Shown here piece after piece: positions 35,155 to 45,133 of a DNA stretch of 64,000 nt. The DNA comes from Kordia antarctica (GTDB taxonomy: Bacteria > Bacteroidota > Bacteroidia > Flavobacteriales > Flavobacteriaceae). The notes beneath the pieces were generated by a model. The model saw only the letters and a program-made list of their open reading frames with translations, ran no database searches and was not told the origin of the DNA. The first letter of the stretch is position 1; each line of letters starts with the position of its first letter. The translations under genes were made by a program, and so were the position numbers. The stretch is from positions 4,617,501-4,681,500 of the forward strand of contig NZ_CP019288.1 in assembly GCF_009901525.1 (NCBI RefSeq), read 5' to 3'.

Positions 35155-36906
35155 TTATTTTTGAATTCTAAAAATAGGATATCGCAAATGCGCCTTTTCA
35201 TAATGATCTGACTTTTTGTAAATCCAACGTAACTGTTTTGAAGCACTATTTGCAAACGCTGTATCTTGTGTTTTTAAATCTAAAAATTCTTTTTTCCATT
35301 CAGGATTCTTAGCTAACAACTCTTTTGCTTCATCTTCAAAAACATACGCGGAAAAACCTTCTTTTTGCTGTAAAATCGTATCAAAAAAGTTCCAATTAAA
35401 AAATGAATCTACAGCTTCTGGTTCTAATATTTCTAGTAAATAACGAAACGCAAGCTGATTTGTATATACTATAATATCGCCTTTTTTAAAACGAATCTCT
35501 TGTGACGTTTTTGTGACTTCCGTATCGTAATGTGTGTAATGACCTTCATACGGATTTTTTGATGTTTTAAAATCTTTAATATGATAGGTTTCTACATTGA
35601 TAATAGTATCATTTTCAATAGGATTCATCGTCACATTATTCAGCGAAAGCAATTCTAAAATTGTATGCCAACCTTTAGGAATTATATATGCTTTTGGAAC
35701 TGTAATTTCTTTTTTTGGTTTGAAGTAATTCGAATATTTTACTTCTTTCGTAAATGGTTTTGTTGCATCGTATTTGAGTCGTTTCTGACCTGTCAAATCA
35801 CTTTCAATAAAAGTTCCTTCGTAGCCTTTAAAGTTCAAAATAGTTTCTTTGCTTTTGTCCAATTCCCACTGAACAACATATTTTGAATCATTCAAAAATG
35901 ATTGATGCGTCTTTTCTCGAATCAATTTTATGTCTTTATAATGTTTCGTTTCTATATTTTCAATCAACGCGTCCATCAAAGCATATGTTCCTTCAACACG
36001 CTGTTTGTACGGTTTTAGCATGTGCGTTTCCACCATTAAACCAAGTGTGTTAAACAATGTTGTATATCCTGTAGAATAGCGTGGCGAATCGAAAAATTGT
36101 GAAAAACCTTCGTTTGGCGTGCTGCCAAAAACATTTACATACGGCGTAATGTCCCAATTATTTTTTTGTAAAGTTGCTTCTAAATCGGGCATCATGGTTT
36201 TGTGTAAAAATGTGCCAGCTTCGTGTCCTAATTTATTATGTTGTGTAAATAAATGTGTCAATGTATATTGATAATCTGCGCCATTACTTACATGATTATC
36301 TACAAAAACATCAGGTTGTACTTTATGAAAAATTTCAGCAAAAGCTTTTGCATTTCGAGTGTCCGATTTTATAAAATCTCTGTTTAAATCATAATTTTGA
36401 GCGTTTCCGCGAAAACCATATGCTTCTGGACCATTTTGATTGGCTCTTGTACCAGAATTTCGATTCAAACTTCCGCCAACATTATATACAGGAATTGCTG
36501 AAATCACTACGTTTTTAGGCGATTTCTTTGTGCCATTTGCCAAATCTCGCATCAGCATCATTGTAGCGTCAATTCCGTCACTTTCGCCAGGATGAATTCC
36601 ATTATTTACTAAAACAATTGTTTTTTCTTTTCGAATCGCATCAAAATTAAAATCTCCATCAGGATTAAAAGTGACTAAATGCAACGGAAATCCTGCGTCG
36701 GTAGTTCCGACGGTTTCCAAATGAATCTGAGAATAACTTTCTGCCAAAGCTTCATAATACTCAATAACTTCTGAATACGTTGGCGTTTGCGTTCCGCCAG
36801 ATTTTTCGAAAATTGTAGTAAAATCAGGTGTAACTTTTGAAGTTGTTTTATCAGAATTACATGCAAAAAATAATGAAAGACTTAGAAGGAAGCATACTTT
36901 TTTCAT
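35155..36906 (-). CDS. M14-family zinc carboxypeptidase lipoprotein
   Basis: This 583-aa secreted peptidase has a lipoprotein signal (MKKVCFLLSLSLFFAC, Cys16), so it is membrane-anchored outside the cytoplasm. The M14 zinc ligands appear as HPGESDG (HxxE) and DNHVSNGADYQYT. The catalytic Glu is probably in GLMVETHML. A C-terminal region of about 200 residues follows, usual in Bacteroidota M14 relatives and of unknown fold. The ATG at 36906 is chosen because it starts the signal peptide; the frame to 36939 adds residues before it. It is convergent with the NUDIX gene. Confidence 0.93.
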   Translation of the reverse strand: MKKVCFLLSLSLFFACNSDKTTSKVTPDFTTIFEKSGGTQTPTYSEVIEYYEALAESYSQIHLETVGTTDAGFPLHLVTFNPDGDFNFDAIRKEKTIVLVNNGIHPGESDGIDATMMLMRDLANGTKKSPKNVVISAIPVYNVGGSLNRNSGTRANQNGPEAYGFRGNAQNYDLNRDFIKSDTRNAKAFAEIFHKVQPDVFVDNHVSNGADYQYTLTHLFTQHNKLGHEAGTFLHKTMMPDLEATLQKNNWDITPYVNVFGSTPNEGFSQFFDSPRYSTGYTTLFNTLGLMVETHMLKPYKQRVEGTYALMDALIENIETKHYKDIKLIREKTHQSFLNDSKYVVQWELDKSKETILNFKGYEGTFIESDLTGQKRLKYDATKPFTKEVKYSNYFKPKKEITVPKAYIIPKGWHTILELLSLNNVTMNPIENDTIINVETYHIKDFKTSKNPYEGHYTHYDTEVTKTSQEIRFKKGDIIVYTNQLAFRYLLEILEPEAVDSFFNWNFFDTILQQKEGFSAYVFEDEAKELLAKNPEWKKEFLDLKTQDTAFANSASKQLRWIYKKSDHYEKAHLRYPIFRIQK

Positions 36907-36978
36907 AAAAATGAGTTTTGGCTTGTCAAACTTAATCAAAAAATAAGAAATCTAAGCAGACAAAGCATTCTCAAAAAC

Positions 36979-37008
36979 TTGTTAGTAGAAATAATAACTG
37001 TATTTTTG
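36979..37008 (+). promoter_or_regulatory. Canonical Bacteroidota promoter of the SulP gene
   Basis: TTG (36979-36981), a 19-bp spacer and TATTTTTG (37001-37008) match the -33/-7 consensus TTG-N19-TAnnTTTG exactly. It lies 37 bp before the SulP start codon. Confidence 0.7.
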
Positions 37009-37045
37009 CCGCTTCTTAAATTTAAGAAAACAAGAGCAAAGAATT

Positions 37046-38653
37046 ATGACTGAGTTTATTAGAAAGAGAGCGGCGAATGCCAAAAATGATATTTTAAGCG
37101 GATTAACAGTTGCCTTGGCATTAGTGCCAGAAGCTGTTGCGTTTGCTTTTGTAGCTGATGTTCCGCCAATGGTTGGACTTTATGGAGCTTTTATGATGGG
37201 AATTATTACCGCAATTTTCGGTGGACGACCAGGTATGATTTCTGGAGCAACAGGAGCAATGGCAGTTGTAATGATCGCTTTAGTAAAAAAAGGAAACGAA
37301 TTTGGCGCAGGTACCGATTTAGGCGAACAAGGACTTCAATTTTTATTCATCACATTATTAATGGTTGGAGTAATTCAAGCAATGGCAGGAGTTTTTAAAC
37401 TTGGAAAATTTGTCCGATTGATTCCGCATCCAGTAATGATGGGATTTGTAAACGGTTTGGCTATTGTAATTTTTATGTCTCAATTAGAAATGTTCAAAAC
37501 AGGAACTGGTGATAGTAAAACGTGGCTCGAAGGCGCAACTTTATGGTTTACACTTGGTTTGGTAGGTTTGACGATGTTGATAATGTGGGGATTGCCAAAA
37601 TTAACTAAGAAATTACCAGAAGCATTAATTGCGATTGCGGTAGTTTCTGCGATTGTAATTTTCGGAAATGTTGATGTTGCAACCGTAAAATCGTTTATTA
37701 TTGAAGGAAGTGGAGGAGAAGTAACTGGATTGAAAGGTGATTTGCCACAATTCCAAACGAGCATATTTGCGGCTGAATTATGGAGCATGAAAAGCTTATT
37801 AATAATGGCACCTTACGCGTTTATTTTAGCAGCTATCGGATTGATAGAATCGTTAATGACATTAAACTTAGTGGACGAATTGACGGAAACTCGTGGAAAT
37901 GGTAATCGGGAGTGTTTGGCACAAGGTGGCGCAAACATTCTAAACGGACTTTTCGGTGGAATGGGCGGTTGCGCAATGATTGGACAATCAATCATTAATA
38001 TAAAAGGTGGCGGACGCGGAAGACTTTCAGGAATTGTTGCTGCATTAGCTTTGTTATGTTTCATATTATTTGCGTCAGGCTTGATAGAACAAGTGCCAAT
38101 TGCGGCGTTAGTTGGTGTCATGTTCATGGTTGTTATTGGAACATTTGCTTGGAGTAGTTTTAGAATTTTAAACAAAATACCAGTAAGTGATGCTATTATT
38201 TTAATTGCCGTTTCTTTAATTACGGTTTGGAAAGATTTAGCAGTTGCTGTAATTGCTGGAGTTATTATTTCAGCGTTGGTATTTTCATGGGAAAATGCAA
38301 AACGAATTCGTGCTAGAAAACGTATTCAAGATGATGGAACGAAAGTATACGAGATTTTTGGGCCTTTATTCTTTGGAAGCATTCAAGCATTTAATAATAA
38401 ATTTGATATCAAAAATGATCCAGAAAAAGTGGTTATTGACTTTATGGAATCAAGAGTTTCAGATCATTCTGCATTGGAAGCAATTTTCAATCTAATACAA
38501 AAATACGAAGCAGCAGGAAAGCAATTGCGTGTGAAACATTTAAGTGAAGATTGTAAAGCTTTGATGGTGAAAGCATCACCTAAATTAGCAAATGTGATTG
38601 AAGATGCTGTCGACGATCCAAGATACTACGTGATGACGAGTCCTGAGAAATAA
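37046..38653 (+). CDS. SulP-family inorganic anion transporter with STAS domain
   Basis: This 535-aa inner-membrane transporter has about 11-14 helices (residues about 15-420) with SulP signatures, including GLTVALALVPEAVAFAFVA, PPMVGLYGAF and GGRPGMISGATGAMAVV. A C-terminal cytoplasmic STAS domain (about 435-530) contains VYEIFGPLFFGSIQAFNNKF and VIDFMESRVSDHSALEAI. SulP members carry sulfate, bicarbonate or dicarboxylates; the anion here is not decidable, although bicarbonate or sulfate is common in marine relatives. It is monocistronic with a well-formed promoter. Confidence 0.95.
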   Translation: MTEFIRKRAANAKNDILSGLTVALALVPEAVAFAFVADVPPMVGLYGAFMMGIITAIFGGRPGMISGATGAMAVVMIALVKKGNEFGAGTDLGEQGLQFLFITLLMVGVIQAMAGVFKLGKFVRLIPHPVMMGFVNGLAIVIFMSQLEMFKTGTGDSKTWLEGATLWFTLGLVGLTMLIMWGLPKLTKKLPEALIAIAVVSAIVIFGNVDVATVKSFIIEGSGGEVTGLKGDLPQFQTSIFAAELWSMKSLLIMAPYAFILAAIGLIESLMTLNLVDELTETRGNGNRECLAQGGANILNGLFGGMGGCAMIGQSIINIKGGGRGRLSGIVAALALLCFILFASGLIEQVPIAALVGVMFMVVIGTFAWSSFRILNKIPVSDAIILIAVSLITVWKDLAVAVIAGVIISALVFSWENAKRIRARKRIQDDGTKVYEIFGPLFFGSIQAFNNKFDIKNDPEKVVIDFMESRVSDHSALEAIFNLIQKYEAAGKQLRVKHLSEDCKALMVKASPKLANVIEDAVDDPRYYVMTSPEK

Positions 38654-38739
38654 TTATTTACCAAGTATAGGTTAAATTACGTAGGAAACAGCACTAATTT
38701 TTGTACCTTTTTCGACATATTTTAGCCTGTCTATAAACC

Positions 38740-40953
38740 ATGAATACCATACGTGTATTTTTACTATTTTTTGTCTTTGCATCTGTATCACATGGACAAA
38801 TAGGTCGTACCGTTGATAAAGATAGTATTATCCGATTGCACGAATCGGCTAAAGAACTTTCGCTACACCAAAAATTTAATCAAGCACTTAGCAACAGTCA
38901 AGAAGCATTAAAATATGCTAGCCTTATTGATAATGACAGTTTGGTCGCTGAAAGCTATAAAACATTAGGAATTGTATATATTCGGATGGATTATGGAGCG
39001 TTAGCCATTGAAAACCAAACGAATGTAGCTTCATATTATACAGATTCAAATAATGAAATTGGCTTGATGAAAGTGTATCATGACATTGGTTCTTATTTTT
39101 ACGAAAACAATGAATATGAAGTGGCAGAAACGCAACTAAAACGTAGTTTGGCACTTTCCGAAAAGGTTCCTAATGATTTTAATTCTATCTATCCAAAATA
39201 TACTATTGGGCAATTATACTTAAGCAAGAAAGAATACGCAAAAGCGGAAGATTGCTTCGAAAAAGTGCTGGAATATTGTATTGATAATCCTAAGTATCTT
39301 CCAACATCTAAAATAATAGAAACAGCATATTATTTCAAAGGACAATCATTATTTGGACAAGAGAAACTAGCAGAAGCTGAAAAACAATTCCAAAAAACAA
39401 TTTCTTTGTGTGACTTAGAAAACGTAGCACATATTGAATTGTTAGCATTGACATACGAAGGTTTAGCAAAGATATACGACAAAAAAGGTGATAAAGAAGC
39501 AGCACTAGAAGCTTTGGAAAAGCATATTCAGTATTATGAAATATTCTATGTTCAGAAAAAAGAAAAAACACTCTCAGAGATTGTTGTAAAATATGGAATT
39601 GACGCCTATGAAGATCATTTAGAAAACATAGAAAATGAACAAGCGGCGAAAGAAATGTATATTAAATATTACAAGAAATCAATCTTTATTTTAATTATCA
39701 TTTTAATTGTTTTAGCCTTGTTATTATGTGTTTTCTACTTGAATCAGCGCGCAAGAGTTAAAACAAATGCATTGTTAAGCGGACAAAACCGAGAATTGTT
39801 TGAAGCAAAAAAGCAGATTGAAAATGTATCTAAAATTCGATCAAATTTCTTTTCGTTAATAAGTCACGAATTGCGAACACCTTTATATGCAATTATTGGA
39901 ATGACGAATTTATTACTGCTTGAAAAACCCGAAAAATACCAAGAACAGTATTTAAAATCATTAAAATTTTCAGGCGAACATTTACTGGCAATCATCAATA
40001 ATATTCTACAAATGAATAAAATTGAAGCTAGTAAAATGAAGACGATAGAAGAAAGTGTTGATTTGCGAAAAAGTATCAAAAACGTATTAACTTCTGTAAA
40101 CTTTTTGGTCAAAGAGAATCGGAATACGATTGATGTAAAAATTGACGAAAATATTCCACGTGAATTGCTAGGTGATAGTCTGAAAATTTCTCAAGTTCTT
40201 TTCAATCTATTGGATAATGCGGTTCGGTATAATATGGAAGCAACGATTCGATTAAAAATCAGTCAGATTGCAGAAACAGCAGAAATTGTGGTGTTGAAAT
40301 TCTCTATAAAGGACAATGGTTTGGGGATTCCGCAACAAAAGAAACATATCATTTTTGAAAACCTTGAAAAAGGAATCATTTTAACTGAAGATAATGGCTA
40401 TCTCGATTTAGGTTTAGGATTGACAACGGTAAACAATCTATTAAAAGTATTAAAATCCAAATTACACTTACGAAGCGTATTAAACAGAGGTTCAGAATTT
40501 TATTTTGAATTGATATTGCGCAAAGCCGAAGTTTCTGAAATTACGGAGCAAGAATTTGAAAACAAAGAATATAATTTCAGCAATCTGAAAATTTTAATTG
40601 TAGATGATAATGCTGTAAATGGGTTGTTGACACAGAAAATTTTAGAACGTAAACAAATAGAAACAAAAGTAGTGCACAGTGGTTTTTCTGCATTAGATAT
40701 TTTGGATAAACAAGATTTTGACCTCATACTAATGGACATGTTTATGCCAAAATTGAACGGACTTCAAACCATTCAAAAAATTAGAGAAAACGATAACAAC
40801 ATTCCGATCATTCTTTTAACAGCAATGGAAATATCGGATGCGTATGCAAAAGTGGTTGACACAAAAATTAGTGGCGTTATCAGTAAACCTTTTGAGCCAG
40901 AATTATTGTATGATAAAATTGAGTATGTAATATACGAATCAAGTGAAGAATAA
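38740..40953 (+). CDS. TPR-containing hybrid histidine kinase with receiver
   Basis: This 737-aa kinase has a signal peptide (1-20), periplasmic TPRs (about 30-290), a membrane helix (314-333) and a coiled coil. The H-box SHELRTP carries His376, the N-box is LFNLLDNA and the G1 box is DNGLGI. The G2 region reads YLDLGLGL instead of GGTGLGL, so ATP-lid function may be altered. The receiver (about 616-735) has acceptor Asp666 in LMDMFMP. It overlaps the next kinase by 11 bp. It is a paralogue of that gene and of the kinase at 248-2452. There is no output domain. Confidence 0.93.
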   Translation: MNTIRVFLLFFVFASVSHGQIGRTVDKDSIIRLHESAKELSLHQKFNQALSNSQEALKYASLIDNDSLVAESYKTLGIVYIRMDYGALAIENQTNVASYYTDSNNEIGLMKVYHDIGSYFYENNEYEVAETQLKRSLALSEKVPNDFNSIYPKYTIGQLYLSKKEYAKAEDCFEKVLEYCIDNPKYLPTSKIIETAYYFKGQSLFGQEKLAEAEKQFQKTISLCDLENVAHIELLALTYEGLAKIYDKKGDKEAALEALEKHIQYYEIFYVQKKEKTLSEIVVKYGIDAYEDHLENIENEQAAKEMYIKYYKKSIFILIIILIVLALLLCVFYLNQRARVKTNALLSGQNRELFEAKKQIENVSKIRSNFFSLISHELRTPLYAIIGMTNLLLLEKPEKYQEQYLKSLKFSGEHLLAIINNILQMNKIEASKMKTIEESVDLRKSIKNVLTSVNFLVKENRNTIDVKIDENIPRELLGDSLKISQVLFNLLDNAVRYNMEATIRLKISQIAETAEIVVLKFSIKDNGLGIPQQKKHIIFENLEKGIILTEDNGYLDLGLGLTTVNNLLKVLKSKLHLRSVLNRGSEFYFELILRKAEVSEITEQEFENKEYNFSNLKILIVDDNAVNGLLTQKILERKQIETKVVHSGFSALDILDKQDFDLILMDMFMPKLNGLQTIQKIRENDNNIPIILLTAMEISDAYAKVVDTKISGVISKPFEPELLYDKIEYVIYESSEE

Positions 40954-43129
40954 TAAATTACTACATATCGTCCTTTGCTTGTTTGCTTGTTCGCAATTAG
41001 TTGCGCAAGAAGTGTCTGCTGATAGTATTAAAAAGTTAAATACGAAAGCTTTCTACTTGGCTAGATCCTATAGTTTTGGAAAAGCACTTTCGTACAGTTA
41101 CCTCGCTATACAACATGCTACAAGGAATGAAGATGATGCTTCATTGGCGCAATCATACAATGTATTAGGAGATACATATAGTAAAATGCAGTATCGCAAT
41201 AAGGCACGGAAATATTACGAAAAAGCACTCAAAATCCAGCAAGAACTTGATAATAAACATGAAATTGTACTCTCATATCATAATTTATCTAACATCTCGA
41301 AAAACGAAAAAGAGTATAAAAAAGCATATCAATATTTACAAAAAGGGTATAAAATAGCTGAAGCTTCTGGCAATATGGAAGATGTTTTAGTTATGGATTG
41401 GGTTAAAATTGTATTACTTCAAGAGGAAAATAACTATGAAGAATTGTTGCTCTTTTTAGACGAAATGATGGTGCGTGTAAAAAATATAAAATCTGAAAAG
41501 ATGATGTATACGGTGCGCATTAATTATTTAGAATACACCAAAGGCGATGCATATTATCATTTGAGAGATTTTGAAAAAGCACAAAATTTCTTAGAAAAAC
41601 ATACTACGAATGAGTATGTCCATGTGTCGGATCTTGCAAAATCATACAAGCAATTAGCGGAAATCTACAAAACGAAAGGAGAAGTAGATAAGCAACGAAT
41701 GGCACAACTGAATTATCAAGAAAATCTAAAGAAGAAATTAGATGAAGATCAAGATCTTGTGCAAAAAGAACTATTAGCAAATTATAATTTACGAAAAGAT
41801 CAACTTCAATTAGATGAATTAGGGGAAGAAAGAAATTTTCAAAAAAGTGTTAGTATGAATCAATTTAAAGCGATTCTAGTAATTATTATATTGCTCTTAA
41901 TTGGTTGTATCATTTTAGGAACATTAATTATTAAAACGATTTATAAAAAGATAAAAAGTAACAAGTTGCTTCGCTTGAAACACAACAAATTGGAAGAAGC
42001 AAAACTAAAGGCGGAAATGACGTCTAAAACAAAGTCAAACTTCTTTTCCATGATGAGTCACGAATTGAGAACACCTTTATATGCCGTGACAGGAATTACA
42101 CATTTACTATTAGAAGAAAATCCAAAACCATCACAACAACAATACTTAAAATCATTAAAATTTTCGGGCGATCATTTATTATCATTAGTGAATAATATTC
42201 TGCAAGCCAACAAACTAGAAGACAATACGATTACAATTGGCGCATCAACATTCAACCTAAAAGCAAATATTGATAATATTGTAAAATCGTTTGATTTGCT
42301 GATAAAAGATCGTGAAAACGAATTGAATATTGCCTATGATAAAGAAATTCCAGAATTGTTAGTTGGCGATAGTTTAAAAATTTCGCAAATACTCATCAAC
42401 CTTATCAGTAACGCCATTAAATTTACCAAAGGTGGAACGATTCGTTTAAGTGTAGAAAAGGTAGAAGAAACCCTAGGAGACGTACAACTGCATTTCTGTG
42501 TGCAAGATACTGGAATCGGAATTGCGAAAGAAAGACAGGAAACAGTATTTGAAATGTTTTCGCAAAACCATGAAGCGATCAATGAAGAATATCAAGGTTC
42601 TGGTTTAGGATTATCGATTGTGAAAAAATTATTAGAAGTCTACAATAGTGACATTTATTTAGAAAGTAGAGAAAACGTTGGTACTACATTTACATTCGAC
42701 ATTCGCTTCCCGAAAGCTATGGAAGGTGTTGAGATGAATATAGAAGTTCATTTGGATGATGTAGATTTCAGTCAATTAAAAATGTTAGTGGTTGATGATA
42801 ATAAAATCAATCAGATGTTGACAAAGAAAATTCTATCTACCAAAAAAATTACCACAGATATTGTGGCAAGTGGCGCGGAAGCTATTGAAATTGTAAAACA
42901 CAATCAGTACGATGTCATTTTGATGGATATTCACATGCCAGAAATGGACGGTTATGAGGCTACAATAGCTATTCGGAAATTTAATAAAGAAGTACCAATC
43001 ATAGCTTTTACAGCAGTTTCATTGGATGATAGTTTACCTAAAATTGTCAATTCAGGAATGAACGATATGATTTTAAAACCGTTTGTAGCGGAACAATTAT
43101 TTGCATTGATTCAGAAGTATATGAAGTAG
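40943..43129 (+). CDS. TPR-containing hybrid histidine kinase with receiver
   Basis: This 728-aa kinase has a signal peptide (1-22), periplasmic TPR repeats (about 35-260, clear at QSYNVLGDTYSKMQYRNKA), a membrane helix (about 307-331), H-box His373 (MSHELRTP), N-box ILINLISNA, G1 DTGIGI, an intact G2 GSGLGL, and a receiver with Asp662 (LMDIHMPEMDG). The start is a GTG inside the end of the preceding kinase gene (11-bp overlap), so the two are translationally coupled. A heterodimeric or cross-talking pair is plausible. No DNA-binding domain is present. Confidence 0.93.
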   Translation: MKNNKLLHIVLCLFACSQLVAQEVSADSIKKLNTKAFYLARSYSFGKALSYSYLAIQHATRNEDDASLAQSYNVLGDTYSKMQYRNKARKYYEKALKIQQELDNKHEIVLSYHNLSNISKNEKEYKKAYQYLQKGYKIAEASGNMEDVLVMDWVKIVLLQEENNYEELLLFLDEMMVRVKNIKSEKMMYTVRINYLEYTKGDAYYHLRDFEKAQNFLEKHTTNEYVHVSDLAKSYKQLAEIYKTKGEVDKQRMAQLNYQENLKKKLDEDQDLVQKELLANYNLRKDQLQLDELGEERNFQKSVSMNQFKAILVIIILLLIGCIILGTLIIKTIYKKIKSNKLLRLKHNKLEEAKLKAEMTSKTKSNFFSMMSHELRTPLYAVTGITHLLLEENPKPSQQQYLKSLKFSGDHLLSLVNNILQANKLEDNTITIGASTFNLKANIDNIVKSFDLLIKDRENELNIAYDKEIPELLVGDSLKISQILINLISNAIKFTKGGTIRLSVEKVEETLGDVQLHFCVQDTGIGIAKERQETVFEMFSQNHEAINEEYQGSGLGLSIVKKLLEVYNSDIYLESRENVGTTFTFDIRFPKAMEGVEMNIEVHLDDVDFSQLKMLVVDDNKINQMLTKKILSTKKITTDIVASGAEAIEIVKHNQYDVILMDIHMPEMDGYEATIAIRKFNKEVPIIAFTAVSLDDSLPKIVNSGMNDMILKPFVAEQLFALIQKYMK

Positions 43130-43543
43130 TTGTTTTGGACTCGCTTCGCTTTTGGAATGTTGGTATCGCTTTTGGAAACGGCTTCGCCTTTAGTATCGCT
43201 ACGCTCTTTGTATTTTGGTATGTGAATTATTTACATATTAGATAAACTCATAAACCTTTCAACTTTTAAATTAAAATTTTACTGGCGGACTTACCTCGCA
43301 GGCTCGATAATTATAACGTCTCTTCGAGTGGTTTTTCGGAATGAAATGAAGAAAAATTGTATCGAGAAGTACTTTGTTATTTTGAAGTTGAAGTTGAAGT
43401 TGAAAAATATCGAATATCGAACAAGGAATGTTGAATGTTGAATGTTGAAGTTTTGTGAAGAAATTCCAAATAAAAATAGCTGAATTCTAAATGAAAAAAA
43501 TATTTTTCCTAATTCCTAATTCCTAATTCCTAATTCCTAATTC
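43130..43543. repeat. Gene-free region with several repeat families
   Basis: This holds a copy of the long AT-rich repeat (43210-43272), an inverted copy of the 6713-6770 repeat (43315-43372), a hexamer array GAAGTT (about 43384-43402), a 3-copy heptamer AATGTTG (43427-43447) and a 6-copy heptamer TTCCTAA (43506-43547). No gene was seen. Confidence 0.75.
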
Positions 43544-43547
43544 CTAA
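43506..43547. repeat. Heptanucleotide array TTCCTAA, 6 copies
   Basis: Six perfect 7-bp units; the last contains the coaD stop codon (TAG read from CTA at 43544-43546). Confidence 0.95.
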
Positions 43548-43999
43548 CCAACCCGAACACTCACAGGAACCAACAACGTATAATCTCCGTTATTGCGAAT
43601 TACATCACGAACAATAGAAGATGAAATATACGATGTACTTGCGGCTGTTAGTAAAAAGACAGTTTCTACAGGCGCTAAATCACGATTGGTATGTGCAATG
43701 GCTTTTTCAAACTCAAAATCGGCAGGATTACGAAGTCCACGAAGGATAAAATCAATGTTATTCTTTTCACAAAAATGAACTGTTAAACCTTCATACGTAA
43801 CCACAGTTACTTTTGGTTCATCCTTAAAAGAATCTTCAATAAATTTTTTACGTTGTTCCAAACTGAACATATATTTTTTGTCAGCATTCACGCCAATTGC
43901 TACAATAATTTCATCAAACAGCTTCACGCCACGTTTAATAATATCGTAATGTCCTAACGTAAACGGATCAAAAGATCCTGGGAAAATAGCTCGTTTCAT
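43544..43999 (-). CDS. coaD: Pantetheine-phosphate adenylyltransferase
   Basis: This 151-aa nucleotidyltransferase makes dephospho-CoA from phosphopantetheine and ATP. The signature FPGSFDPFTLGHYDII carries the HxGH-like motif (TLGH), and the C-terminal STSYISSSIVRD (ISSTxxR motif) is intact. The length is slightly short of 160 but complete. It is 32 bp downstream of ddl, in one operon. The stop codon lies inside a 7-bp repeat array. Confidence 0.97.
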   Translation of the reverse strand: MKRAIFPGSFDPFTLGHYDIIKRGVKLFDEIIVAIGVNADKKYMFSLEQRKKFIEDSFKDEPKVTVVTYEGLTVHFCEKNNIDFILRGLRNPADFEFEKAIAHTNRDLAPVETVFLLTAASTSYISSSIVRDVIRNNGDYTLLVPVSVRVG

Positions 44000-44031
44000 T
44001 GCTTTAAAATTTCAATCAAAAATACAAGGTA

Positions 44032-45012
44032 CTACTTTTTAGCCAAAGCCAATTCAACAGCATTCCCAAATAATTCGGGCAATGAAATTCTTGCTGCTTT
44101 TGCTTGTTGTGGCAAAATACTTTCTTCGGTCATTCCAGGAACTGTATTTACTTCTAAAAGATGAGGTTCATCGTCTTTAAAAATAAATTCACTTCGCGAA
44201 AAACCTTCCATTTTTAAAATTTTATAGATGTTTTTGGCAATTTTGGATACTTTTTCAGCCATTTCAGTCGAAATTCGTGCAGGCGTAATTTCTTGCGATT
44301 TGCCTAAATACTTTGCTTCATAATCAAAAAAGTCATTATCAGACACAATTTCGGTAATTGGCAATACGGTAATTTTTCCTTTAAAATTAATTACTCCAAC
44401 AGAAACTTCTACACCATCCAAAAACGATTCAATAATCACTTCATCATCTTCTTTCAGTGCAACAGCAACCGCATTTTGTAATTCTTCTAGTTTATAAACT
44501 TTCGAAATTCCAAAACTACTTCCTGCTTTATTCGCTTTCACAAAACATGGCAAACCAACTTTGGCAACAATTGCTTTTTCATCAATTTTATCACCAACAT
44601 TCAAATAATACGAAGTCGCACATTTAATTCCATAGGGTTTTAAGGCAGACAATAAATCACGTTTATTAAACGTCAGTGCTGCTTGGTACATTCCACAACT
44701 TGTCTGTGGAATTCCTAAAAGCGCTAAATATCCTTGAATATAACCATCTTCTCCAGGCGTTCCATGAATTGCATTAAACACACAATCAAACGTAATTTTA
44801 ATATCGTCAATAGTTACGGAAAAATCATTTTTATCAATTGGAAATTCCTTTCCAACAGTAGTGACACAAACCCATTTATCTTTAAAAATATGAACCTTGT
44901 ACGGACTATATTTTTCGCTGTCTAAATGTTTATAAACTACACTTCCAGTTTTAAGTGAAATGGCGTATTCATTAGAATAACCGCCCATAATAATGGCTAT
45001 ATTTTTCTTCAT
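44032..45012 (-). CDS. ddl: D-alanine--D-alanine ligase
   Basis: This 326-aa ATP-grasp enzyme makes the D-Ala-D-Ala dipeptide of peptidoglycan. It shows IAIIMGGYSNEYAIS, HGTPGEDGYIQGYL, the ATP-binding FVKANKAGSSFGISKV and the metal-binding LLEVNTVPGMTEESI. The ATG at 45012 is used because the conserved N-terminus begins MKKNIAIIMGG; the frame to 45078 adds a hydrophobic tail with no support. It is divergent from the PASTA gene, with coaD downstream. This arrangement is common in the Flavobacteriaceae. Confidence 0.97.
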   Translation of the reverse strand: MKKNIAIIMGGYSNEYAISLKTGSVVYKHLDSEKYSPYKVHIFKDKWVCVTTVGKEFPIDKNDFSVTIDDIKITFDCVFNAIHGTPGEDGYIQGYLALLGIPQTSCGMYQAALTFNKRDLLSALKPYGIKCATSYYLNVGDKIDEKAIVAKVGLPCFVKANKAGSSFGISKVYKLEELQNAVAVALKEDDEVIIESFLDGVEVSVGVINFKGKITVLPITEIVSDNDFFDYEAKYLGKSQEITPARISTEMAEKVSKIAKNIYKILKMEGFSRSEFIFKDDEPHLLEVNTVPGMTEESILPQQAKAARISLPELFGNAVELALAKK

Positions 45013-45133
45013 TTGAATAAGAAATAACTGAAATAAACGTTCTATAAACGAAAGTAAATGTATTTGATGACAAATCAAAGTACAATAATAGGAATAATAG
45101 TATGTATATTTGTCGCATTAAAACGTATTGTAA

